Origin: Anthonomus grandis grandis
Lineage: Eukaryota > Arthropoda > Insecta > Coleoptera > Curculionidae
Direction of reading: 5' to 3'
NCBI RefSeq assembly: GCF_022605725.1
Contig: NC_065552.1
Span: forward strand, 23,702,785-23,766,784
Length of the DNA stretch: 64,000 nucleotides
Positions within the stretch are counted from its first letter, which is position 1; every line of letters begins with the position of its first letter. The notes under the pieces are model-generated. The model had not been told where the DNA came from and did not search any database. It saw only the letters and a list, made by a program, of their open reading frames with translations. This document shows, piece after piece, positions 55,338-64,000 of the stretch. A program made the position numbers and the translations under genes.

Positions 55338-56638
55338 GAGGGTGGATCAAATATTAACCGACCTTTAGTCATTGTAATTTATGTATGTCATTGATCGAAA
55401 CGCCATCCTGTAGAGTGTTGGCTGGAAGCCTAAGAAACCTTTATGCAATACCGACTGTTGTTACTTCTCAGTAATAATTTAGTCTCCTTTACGATGAATG
55501 AACAGAAAGTCCATCCACGTGTTGCGCAACGCATCATTATCAAGGTTCTTGCGAAAGAAAATGTCTGGCCCATCGAAATTTGGAGTAGACTGAACTCTCA
55601 ATTTGGGGAATCGACTCTCTCAAAAACTCAAGTAAAAGTGTGGCACAAAAAATTTCGGGAAGGCCGTGTCAACGTTGAAAACAGCTCCCACCCACTACGC
55701 CCACGGACAAGCATCACAAATTTGAACGTAGACGCTGTCAAGACGTTTATTTTGAAAAACCGCCGTACTACAGTGCAGGAAATCTGTCAAAATCTTGGAA
55801 TCAGTAATGAAAGCGTCCAGTCAATCATCAAAAATTCCTTGGGTTTTCGAAAAATTTGTGCTAGGTGGGTTCCAAGGTTGCTGACTGCGGAACAGAAAGA
55901 TTATCGGCTCCAAGCATATGAGCGTCTTTTGGCTCGATACAAAAATAAAGAAGATTATTTTTTGCAACGCATAGTGACTGTCGATGAAACCTGGTGCCAT
56001 CACTACACTCCAGAGTTAAAAAGAGCGAGTATGGAGTGGCGGAGAATAAATGAAACTTGTCTCGTAAAAACGCAACCTTCGGTCGGTAAGGTAATGGCGA
56101 CCACCGTCTTTTGGGATTATAGAGGAATCCTCCATATCGACTTCCTTCACGATCGAAAAACGATCAATGCAGCCTACTATTCCGACCTTCTTGAAAAAGT
56201 GCGACAGTCTTTCCGATCAAAGAGACGTGGTAGTTTGCAGTGTAAAAAATGTGCTTCTTCTCCAAGGTAACGCCAGACCGCACACTGCCAAAATAACACA
56301 ACAGAAAATACTCAAATTGGGGTGGACTTCTTTGGAACACCCTCCCTACAGTCCCAACCTCTCTCCTTGTGATTTATACTTGTTCGGGCCTCTGAAAGAA
56401 GAGCTTGGAGGGTAGCGATTCAGCAGCAACCTGCAGGTCGAAAGCTTCGTGTTTAAATGGCTAGAGAGCCGACCTCGTTTATTCTACGAAACAGGCATGA
56501 AAAAACTTCCAATTCGATGGGAAAATTTATTCAAAAGGGAGGAGTCTATGTAGAAAAATAATGTAACTTCTTTTTTGTTGACAACTTGTTGCAATAAATT
56601 AAAAAAAAAAAGGTCGGTTAATTTTTGATTCACCCTCG
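55338..56638 (+). mobile_element. mariner element, 1.3 kb
   Basis: Left end GAGGGTGGATCAAATATTAA and right end (reversed) CGAGGGTGAATCAAAAATTA lie beside TA (55336-55337 and 56639-56640). TIRs of ~28 bp share ...TTAACCGACC. Length and single ORF are standard for mariner. Confidence 0.88.
55494..56553 (+). pseudogene. mariner transposase with lost catalytic Asp
   Basis: ATG at 55494 (MNEQKVHPRVAQRIIIKVLA). Two HTH regions with TQVKVWHKKFREGR between them, then ARWVPRLLTAEQK before the catalytic domain. First Asp in IVTVDETWCHH (~55978). A frameshift near 56210-56260 leads to LLLQGNARPHTAK, where family members have Asp in place of this Gly. The third Asp remains in LSPCDLYLFGPL. After one stop following EELGG (56413) the C-terminus WLESRPRLFYETGMKKLPIR runs to TAG at 56551. 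Frameshift, stop and D-to-G change all argue for an inactive copy. Confidence 0.9.
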
Positions 56639-56834
56639 TATCCCTAAATGGTAGCCCTCCTTACCTACTTTTTCCTAACTAGTTCAAAAAAGAAAACAGA
56701 TTTTGGTTAAACGCTAGTCTAAACTTGGTAAACCATTTATAATTTTTTGTGATAATCGTCATAAACCCATCGACGTGGTACTCTTTTTCAACTACTTTTT
56801 CTTGACCGCTTTTGGACGCTTAGATCGTTATAAG

Positions 56835-57550
56835 TTATAAAACCTTGGTCGCGTTTTTAAGAAAACAGTATCATCCTCCACAAATTATACCGTAAGTAGT
56901 GTCGCCCCCACAATATCATTAAATTCCATTTCCCTCTTCAGTTATTAATCTGTACGCCCTTTCCTCGTCCCAAGTAGCTATTAATGATCTCACCCCTTGG
57001 GAATCATGTTATTAATAATCAAAGTGGGGCCCAACATCACACCCGTACACTAGTTCAAACATTGTATGTAAATTAATTGCATTATCAAACTGGCGCGCTG
57101 GATTTAATTTGTGAAGTACGCTGAATTGCTGGAAATTATTGGTGTGATTTATTTGTTAATTTGGTAGGGCTGTTTTGGCTTGGGCAAGTCTTAAGAGATT
57201 TTTTCAGTCTAATTTTAGGTGAAATATAGATGTGTTTTCAGTTTTAACTAATAGTTCTCTGATTAAGCTCTTTTAATTATAAACATACAGGCAGGGTGTT
57301 AATTTGAGAGATATTTGAGAGATTTTGAGAAACTAAAAAAGTGAGTTACCCCTTGAACCTGATGCACCCCCCTTTTGTCATACCTTAAATTAAAAATCTT
57401 TTGAAGTAGTATATACCGGCACAAAAATATTTTATACATTTTTTTAAAGTTTATACAGGGTCAATGAAAGATATAAAGATAAAAATAAATAAAAACTGTT
57501 TTAAGTGCTATTTTATTTAATTAGAAGTAAAAAAACCATACTTACTATTT
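56835..57550. other. Spacer
   Basis: 57055-57170 contains ATTAATT and CpG patches without repeat features. CAGGCAGGGTG at 57289 and ACAGGGTCAATG at 57457 resemble transposon termini but have no clear partner. Confidence 0.3.
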
Positions 57551-57554
57551 ATAT

Positions 57555-58015
57555 ACTTACGTGAGGCAACTAATTCTCATATTCAACAAACAGGATCGGT
57601 GGAAAACAAAAAAAGAGTTCAGCGGAGAGTACTTCATGAAGAAATAGAAAATCAGTTAGACAGATCTTAAATAAAGATTTATTACATTTTCAACAAGATG
57701 GACCCCACTATGTTCTTCCTGTAAGACAATTTTTACATGATGCGTTTCCAGATTAGTCGATTCGGGGAAGAGGTCTAATGGAATGGCCGGCGAGATCACC
57801 AGATCTAACACCCCTCGATTTTTTTCTTTTGGGTCACTTAAAAACTGTTGTCTTTAAAACGCAACCAGCTTCACTCGATGATCTTCGGCAACGGATTATT
57901 ACAAAATGTGCATTTATTCCAAGAGAAGTGTTTCAAAATGTGATAAATGATTTTGAACATAGATTATACTTTTGTTTAGCTTAAAATGGAATGCATTTTG
58001 AGCGTCTAATTAAAT
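57555..58015 (+). pseudogene. DUF4817/rosa-like mariner transposase, internally deleted
   Basis: Plus strand. An N-terminal piece (HIQQTGSVENKKRVQRRVLH, ~57572-57635) is joined by deletion to the C-terminal catalytic part: LLHFQQDGPHYVLPVRQFLH (second Asp), WPARSPDLTPLDFFLLGHLK (third Asp) and DFEHRLYFCLA, then a stop at 57982 and HFERLIK. Related to the copy at 27817-28900, but from a different subfamily. Confidence 0.8.
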
Positions 58016-58019
58016 AAAA

Positions 58020-59070
58020 TTACATTTTATAAAAACACATAGTTTATTTTATTTAACCTATACCTTTTTTTAATCTGGTATAAAATTTAGGAGAAAGTAT
58101 TGTTATTACTCCATAAGACTTTAAATTTTTAAGTTATTACCATAAAATATCACCTGTATAATAATTGTAAAAATATGCTACCATATTTTATGTTTCATAC
58201 AAGTAACTCAAACAAACAATACTCTCTTTGATTCAAATAAATACTAATATAATTTTTTGTTTCAGGTACGAAGACTCTAAACTTGCTATAACAGGAAGGC
58301 ATTAGACCATGATAGAGAAGACTCTTGTCATTCTAACCCGTTACTTAAATCGGCATATGGTGAGGGAACTCGTAAGTTATGAAAGAGCATTCATTGCTGA
58401 CCAATTAAAAATTTCCTAGGCATTATTTTATTGCTGATTGATAGCGTTAATTAAAATGTATTATAGTTTCCATGTAACGAACTATCAGGTATATGCTTTA
58501 TTAGAGAACACTAATTGAAACAGTAGTTTCTTTAAATTGGATGTAGTTCAGTTTGGTACTTAATCAATTTGTTAGGCGACAAAAGTGAAAAACTTTTCCT
58601 TTTTACAACAGGAGATTATTGGTGCATATGAGTAGTAGTTAATAAAGCCATTCCCTAGTTTCCGCTTGGTACAAGTGGCTAAGAAGAGGTAGACTGATGT
58701 TGTTATGCAGTCTAAACAGGATTCTAGCTACATTGCAGATTCAAGTTGCAAAGGCACTGTAGTTATTGAAGCAAGCAGGCTCTAAATAAATTAAATGCTG
58801 AATGGCTCTGTCAAGTGGATAGCAGAAAGATAGTAGAAGATGGATAGCAGACAAATACTTGGAAGAAATTCTTTCTTGTTCAATCCGACTTCACTCCGTT
58901 ATCCGATGTCCAAATATTTTTTGAATAATCATGCGCTAAGGTACTTAAATTTTCTAAGCTTGAAATGAAGCTGAAATGAAGCTATTTCACTAAGACCTAG
59001 AATGTCCCAGTTTATGCATTGCAATTTATGTTCCAGTGTTTCCATATGTTCTTGGAGCCTTAGCGTTCGG
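58020..59070. other. Spacer
   Basis: No motif-bearing frame. TTTTTGTTTCAG at 58254-58265 looks like an acceptor, but joining it in phase to exon 1 meets a stop after seven codons. Confidence 0.35.
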
Positions 59071-59089
59071 ACATGATAAATATTGCTGG

Positions 59090-59770
59090 AGTGCGTTTAA
59101 CCCATTTACTATGTGCCGACGATATTGTGGTTATTGCCAATACAGAGCAATAGCTTCCTTCAGCAAAATTGAGCTTGGTAAAGAAAATCATTCTTCTGAA
59201 ATTACAAGAAGGCTAAAACTCGTCTAGGCGGCTTTTGGCGAACTAGGATTTATCCTTAAATGTTATGAATTTCCTATATATTCAAAAAGGAAACTGCTTG
59301 ACTTCTGTGTGATTCCGATACTTAAATATCGACTCGAGACATTAGAAATGAGTCGCACATTTGCCAATAGGCTGCAAACCACCCAAAAGAGGAGCTATGA
59401 TAGGAATCACTTAAAGGGATTAAGTTCTCAAGGAAGAAATTCGTAGAAGTACTAAAGTAATGGATGAACTAAGGCTTGTGGCAACTAAAATGGAGATGGG
59501 CTGGTCATATAGGAAAGCAGGATTACCAAAGATGGGCACATAGGATATTCATTTGGCGTCCAAAAAAGGCCAAAATGAGCATCGGCAGACCTCAGAGACG
59601 ATGCGAGACGATATCCATAATGTTGTAGCAAGGAATTCGATCAGGCCTGCTACGAACAGAAGAGTGCAAAGGCTTGGAAGAGACATCCAGGAGGCAATGG
59701 TGCTGAGAAGAAGGAAACTGGAAGAGAAGAAGACTGTTCCTTGGTTAAATGAATTCAGATTCCTGGAGAT
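59090..59770 (+). pseudogene. RTE-like LINE: RT catalytic box and C-terminus
   Basis: Plus strand. LLCADDIVVIANTEQ (59107-59151) is the catalytic box. After frameshifts come LQTTQKRSYDRNHLKG-type residues, EEIRRSTKVMDELRLVATK and a tail with DDIHNVVARNSIRPATNRRV. The order (..R...I..RD..RN..IR..T.V.D......K..W.GH.....D..W....W.P) is typical of RTE-type RTs, in which a basic tail follows the thumb. Several lesions. Confidence 0.7.
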
Positions 59771-59774
59771 AATC

Positions 59775-60340
59775 ACGAATTTTGTCTTTTCGGTGTTAAT
59801 ATTTAGACCTATTAATGAAGGACTGGGTTTAAACCTTATCAGATGGACAGTTTTTTATCCGCCACAACCTAGAGGAATTAATAATTATGCATCCAATGAA
59901 ATCCATGCGGTTTCAAATGATTTGGGTTTACTCTCAGGTTCTGTATTCTTTAGAGTTTAGCGCATTTGTGAATAGTTCAAGCTTGATGCTTTTGAAGGCT
60001 CTTGCAAAAGGATTTGGACAGAGTGACTCAGTGTAGATTTGAACGTTATTAAACGTATAAGTATATTTCTTTCTCCCGCTTCCGGAGTATGTTCAATAGT
60101 TTAGATCTAATTAATCTTATATTAGTGTCTACTGAGAGAGTACTCTTTTAAGACTTTTTATTGGTCACTTATACGTTCCATCTACATCTACAAATACGTA
60201 CGTCATTACGGAGTAGAAGTAACCAAAATATGCAGGCCTAAGTGTACAAACCGAAACTCAGGTGAACAAATTTCGTATTAGGAAAATTCATCTTCATGAC
60301 TTGGACGAGAGTTTTTCAACATCTGACCGTCACGTAATGT
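59775..60340. other. Spacer
   Basis: The frame running to 59960 beyond the RTE tail is not recognised. 60060-60330 has no motifs. Confidence 0.35.
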
Positions 60341-60349
60341 AATGTCATG

Positions 60350-60660
60350 CCTAGTCCAGAGTGATACCAATGAAAGTTACAGTTTCATCCAGACTCTGTT
60401 GAACAAATAAACTTTTTGGTTTTATTCTTGTTTAACTTTAATCGATTTAATACCGCCCACACCCTCAAGTCAGCATGATTGATCAGGTGTAATGCTCAGG
60501 CTGGATATACTGCCATCAAGGATATTGTATCATCAGCATAAAGATACAGACCCAGGGTGACATCAAAGAAGATCATTGACACATACCGTAATTCCACTAG
60601 CAAAAGGTTTAAAATGATTTTTACATGAACTATGAACTTGTTAGTGACTGTTTCAATATT
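60350..60660 (-). pseudogene. LINE RT fragment with YADD box
   Basis: Minus strand: LGLYLYADDTISLMAV (60555-60508) is the catalytic box, followed by LINHADLRVWAVLNRLKLNK and NKTKKFI. Continuation VTFIGITLD is seen in another frame near 60385. Upstream PQG and downstream C-terminus are not recognised. Confidence 0.68.
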
Positions 60661-60669
60661 GATTGAGAA

Positions 60670-61860
60670 GAACTCAGTATAACATCCTTAAACTATAAAA
60701 AATGGTATTCATTCATGTTCATTTTACTTGCTATTGCTTTAATTTCTCTCATCGAAGTCCAGATTCACCTATGTTCATTCCAATAATGTAAAAAATATTC
60801 GATTTAGGAGCATAACTTTCGCAAACTTAAATTTAAACTAGTAAATATCAACAGCCAGGTCATTATTGCAACGATCTTAACTGTCGCAAATATACCAGCT
60901 GTTCTATGGCAATCTGGAATAATCCATAGATGGTGGGATCGCCGGGAACCTCTTGAGGTGCACGTGGAAAGTGAATTCTTTGGAACAGTGATCTATCCAA
61001 TATAATTGAAGCCCTCGCCGCTGGGAGGCCAGGTCAAGTCTGAATAATGGCGCGACATGTCTATTGAGTTTGTTCTTCATTCTGTATATTTTTATTTGTA
61101 TGTCCTTGTATCAATCAGGACGCATTGTTTTTGTTTCTTGTTGTGCTAGTACCATTTCTTACTTACATCTATTTTGTAGTTTACATCACTGTTGCAGTTG
61201 TTCCAGTGAAGGAGTTTTGCTGCTACAAAATGCCGGTTCAGGTATTATCTTTTGACCAGGATGAAGCAGTCTGAAACGATGTAATGAATGGTTTTAGTAA
61301 AGGCATGGCAGAATCTGTATTTTTGTTTACAGCTAGATTTCATTATTTTTTCCTTCATTTAATCTGTTGCGATGGCTTGATCTTGTCACGCTGCTGTTAT
61401 CAGTGCCTCTATTTTTACAAGCAACCCATGTTGAGTTTTGGAGATACATCCTACCAGAGTATTTAATTACTTCTTTTAACTTTAGATGATTGTTAAGCCC
61501 TTTTTCGAACCTGATTACTCTTCTATTGTCTATGTTTTTGGGGAGATATATTTCATCGACATCGGCGCATTCGCTAATGGAGTGGAGTGTATATTAGTTA
61601 TTCTTATATTGTGTTTTAGTATTCTGACTTCTGCTTTGGTTCATCTAGTGAGGTCTACTACTGGATTATTGTGACTGCGAATGGTGTTATTGCAGCTATC
61701 TTATCTTCCCTTAACGACTTCTTTTGTTATTCAGAAATATTCTTTTATTATTTTGGTCTTTATTCGATTATATTATTTTCTATCATTTTTATTTATCCCA
61801 ACGTCTTTGGTCTGAGAATTGAATCGTTGTTGTCTTGTCGATCACAATGTTCTCCTATGC
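60670..61860. other. Possible upstream part of a minus-strand LINE
   Basis: Short plus-strand frames here are unrecognised. On the minus strand 61500-61860 is Lys/Asn-rich and would be the C-terminal continuation of the YVDD fragment at 61870-62040, but no motif is firm. Confidence 0.25.
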
Positions 61861-61869
61861 TCATAATTT

Positions 61870-62040
61870 TCCTTTGATAAATGAGCCTTGCACATCTGTC
61901 ATTTCAAAATTCCATGCTGATATCATCAGTAAATTCTTTTACTAATAACAGTTGTTCAATCAGTTTTTTAGCTGCAGCTGCCAATTTCAAATCGTCTACG
62001 TACAGTAGGTGAATTAGTTTCTTTTGGTTTCATTGGTATC
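61870..62040 (-). pseudogene. RT fragment with YVDDLKL box
   Basis: Minus-strand frame reads LLYVDDLKLAAAAKKLIEQL, then LLVKEFTDDISMEF and RCARLI. The pattern Y-V/M-DDLKL.A......LL......S.DI.M.FG..KC is characteristic of a distinct non-LTR RT group that differs from the FADD-type LINEs elsewhere in the window. Clade uncertain. Confidence 0.6.
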
Positions 62041-62049
62041 CTGTGTTTT

Positions 62050-62880
62050 TATTGTATTACTATTAATATTTTTAATTTAATGTTTAATGTAAGGTTACAG
62101 TTAAAAGGGCAAAAAAAATTAAACGATTATTCTTTTTCTAAAGTTTTTTCTATATACTTCTCCAGAAGGTAAAAAGGTTTTTAATTTTAAAACGCCTTTC
62201 TTTTTTTCACTTTACAAATATATATACCAGCCGCGATTTATTCAACTTTTCACATTCATACTGTATTAAATTTCAGTGTGCACCTTTGTGTGCACATGCT
62301 TCGCGGAAAAGGGGTTCCCTTCTTCATGCATGATTTATCCCGTTTTCCTAAGGCTCCTGCCTGCTCTAATATTAAACTCGGCGCCGGCATTTTTCATATG
62401 AATTCTTTCTATTACCTTAAATTACGGTTTTGAATATTAGCCGTAGTCTACAATTATTATCAAATGTTTTATTTATGAATCTTAAAAATGATTTAAATAG
62501 TAATTTTTGCGTTAGAAACATGCATACTGGGCTCTCATAGAACGAAGCAGCGTTGGGATTGATTTTCTCATTCGAAGGATGCGATTTGTTTAATTTTTTA
62601 TAAGTATTTCTTGATTGATTTGAGAAACTACTGATTGATATTGATGTTGACTGTTAAATGATTGATAGCGATGTAGCTTCATCTAAATAATAATTAATCA
62701 ATTTTTTTTCAAGAATATAGTACACACCTTATTGGCTATTCCACTGGAAATTTCCTTCAATTGCAGAATTACACCTTGTACGAGACGCCAAATTATTTGC
62801 ATTAATTTTTTAACGCTTAATTATTTATTTTCGTGTTTAAGTTGACTGTGCGTTCGGTTTGAAATCCTGTAGCACATTTT
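62050..62880. other. Spacer, GC-richer at 62220-62400
   Basis: No coding signal. The palindromic TGTGCACCTTTGTGTGCACA lies at 62277-62296. The GC-richer patch lacks repeat features. Confidence 0.35.
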
Positions 62881-62889
62881 GTTGCTCAT

Positions 62890-63317
62890 TTATGAAAGTC
62901 GACGAATGACGTGAAAAATTGAAGGAATTTGAACATCGCCTATATCATTGTTTGGCCAAAAACGGGCAACATTTTGAACACTTATTGAAATAAAAACTGA
63001 TATTTTCATGTTTTTGTTTTCTATCTGAACAAATTAAGATAAACGAAGATTTTTATAATTTTCTCGAAAACGAATTGACCGATTAAAAAAAATCAAACGT
63101 CAAAATAAAATACTTCGAAAGACCTTTTAAACAAGCTATTACTCTATACCCCTTGCCATTTTTAAGGGGATGATACTGGGGGGCTGAAAGGGGGTGAAGT
63201 AATTTTAGGTTAGAAAGTTATCCCCCTTGACAAACCTTTTGACGTATTTCGGCGTTTTTTTTTTAAACAGTGGTTTTCGATAAATCCGTGTTGGGAAGTT
63301 TTCAAATGAACACCCTG
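62890..63317 (+). mobile_element. 3' end of a DUF4817/rosa-like mariner
   Basis: Plus strand: LKEFEHRLYHCLAKNGQHFE and HLLK followed by a stop (62923-62990) equals the C-terminus of the transposases at 27817-28900 and 57555-58015. A further ~325 bp leads to the terminus AACACCCTG at 63317 beside TA (63318-63319). The left part, including the left terminus, is missing. The right end lies in the C-terminal coding region of a minus-strand LINE. Confidence 0.7.
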
Positions 63318-64000
63318 TATAGTAGGGACTCTTTTCAAACAATAAAAGCCTATGTATAGGGTAGTTAATATTACATGTGCCAGTATTAAACCTATGATCA
63401 ACAGAAGTAGGAAACTTATCTCTATTTTTAAATAAAAACATCACTGCTTCAAATATATACAATGCACATACAGTTAGTATTCTCTTAGATCTAAAAAGAT
63501 CTAAAAATACCTCTACATGATTCCAAGTATTGCATCCCAAACATTATTCTAATTACCCTTTTTTGAATGACAAATATACTTTGTATCTTAGAGTTGGCCG
63601 CACAGAAAATAATGCCATCCTAGCTGCAGACTTAAAGTTCGTAAAATACAAGGCTCTTCTAGCCTATTTATTTAGGTATTTTAGAACTCTACGGAAACAA
63701 AAACAAACTCTGTGTAGCTTAATTTGTAAATATTCAATGTGATCTGAACAGTCTAAAAATTCATCAATATGTATACCCAGAAATTTAATTGATGCCTGCA
63801 CTTCAACCTCGATATTGTTGAACTTTAGTCCTTTTGCGGTTACTTCCTTGTTTTGTTTTGTTTTAAAAATTAGAACGTTCGTTTTTTGTTCATTCAATAT
63901 AAGCTTATTTTAATTAAACCAATCTTTGGTTTTTTACAAAAAATAGATCTCTATCCAGGCATAGCTCAGACATGTTCGAAGCCGCCACTAATAAATGTGT
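63318..64000 (-). pseudogene. LINE RT C-terminal region, interrupted by a mariner end
   Basis: Minus strand. ASIKFLGIHIDEFLDCSDHI (63805-63750) and KLHRVCFCFRRVLKYLNK come first. After a frameshift, 63540-63320 reads FRSKRILTVCALYIFEAVMF, FNTGTCNINYPIHRLLLFEK and SPYY. The reading runs into the transposon terminus at 63317, so the LINE was present first. The FADD box lies beyond the right edge of the window. Confidence 0.78.

Larger units (their letters stand above)
55085..56830. repeat. ~123 bp tandem repeat split by a mariner
   Basis: Units begin with a CCCTTCGA.RTGATACTCTTT-like motif at about 55104 and 55227, the third directly after the mariner (about 56641) and the fourth at about 56766. 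Each continues with CTACTTTTT.CT..CTAGTTCAA. With the 1301 bp mariner removed the spacing stays about 123 bp, so the transposon landed inside a short satellite-like array. Confidence 0.7.

Noticed and set aside
58254..58300. TTTTTGTTTCAG acceptor as second host exon
   Set aside because: Phase-compatible reading from exon 1 hits a stop after seven codons.
59553..59960. 135-codon plus-strand frame as a host gene
   Set aside because: Its first two thirds are the basic tail of an RTE-like LINE; the rest is unsupported.
61064..61877. Series of Ser/Cys/Phe-rich plus-strand frames resembling membrane proteins
   Set aside because: Probably the antisense of a Lys/Asn-rich minus-strand LINE segment.

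Overview
This is AT-rich animal nuclear DNA, almost certainly from an insect; a beetle with a large, repeat-laden genome is my guess, not something the sequence proves. No bacterial-type operon, tRNA, rRNA or CRISPR is visible. The only host gene piece I can support is at the left edge: a leader and first coding exon (115-193) that encodes a signal peptide and ends at a consensus splice donor in phase 1. No convincing next exon follows, so the remaining 63.8 kb is most simply read as one giant first intron, or an intron running into intergenic DNA, filled by transposable elements (TEs).

Layout. 0.2-5 kb: a Tc1/mariner-superfamily transposon (967-4926) with a foldback element in its left arm, a LINE in its interior and a transposase that carries an intron and has lost a catalytic block. 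5.5-12 kb: decayed LINEs and a hAT transposase C-terminus. 13-19 kb: a MADF/BESS-type gene remnant split by a 213 bp hairpin, a CpG-rich segment with pol III-like boxes, a THAP zinc-finger remnant, and a LINE carrying a 34 bp perfect palindrome inside an 8 bp duplication. 20-21.7 kb: a gag-like LINE ORF1 fused to the tail of its ORF2. 23-26 kb: LINE remnants and a 496 bp hAT derivative. 26.8-33.2 kb: a PIF/Harbinger element whose ends are pulled apart by a LINE and by a palindromic foldback that itself has a transposon inserted at its exact centre. 33-43.6 kb: LINE fragments, a 755 bp long-TIR MITE and the best preserved LINE (39490-43560). 44-64 kb: dispersed repeats, mariner and Tc1 remnants, a 123 bp tandem repeat split by a mariner, RTE-like and other LINE tails, and three copies in the window of one DUF4817-type mariner family.

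None of the TE proteins looks fully intact: all show stops, frameshifts, internal deletions or lost catalytic residues. The genes do not form a pathway; their relation is stratigraphic (who inserted into whom). Several nests give a clear relative order of insertion. The parts most worth follow-up are the nested Harbinger/palindrome/mariner structure, the frame-confirmed introns in two transposases, the palindromic micro-insertion at 18.85 kb, the hairpin with hammerhead-like arms at 13.9 kb, and the identity of the gene begun by exon 1. I found no convincing new multi-gene biological system.
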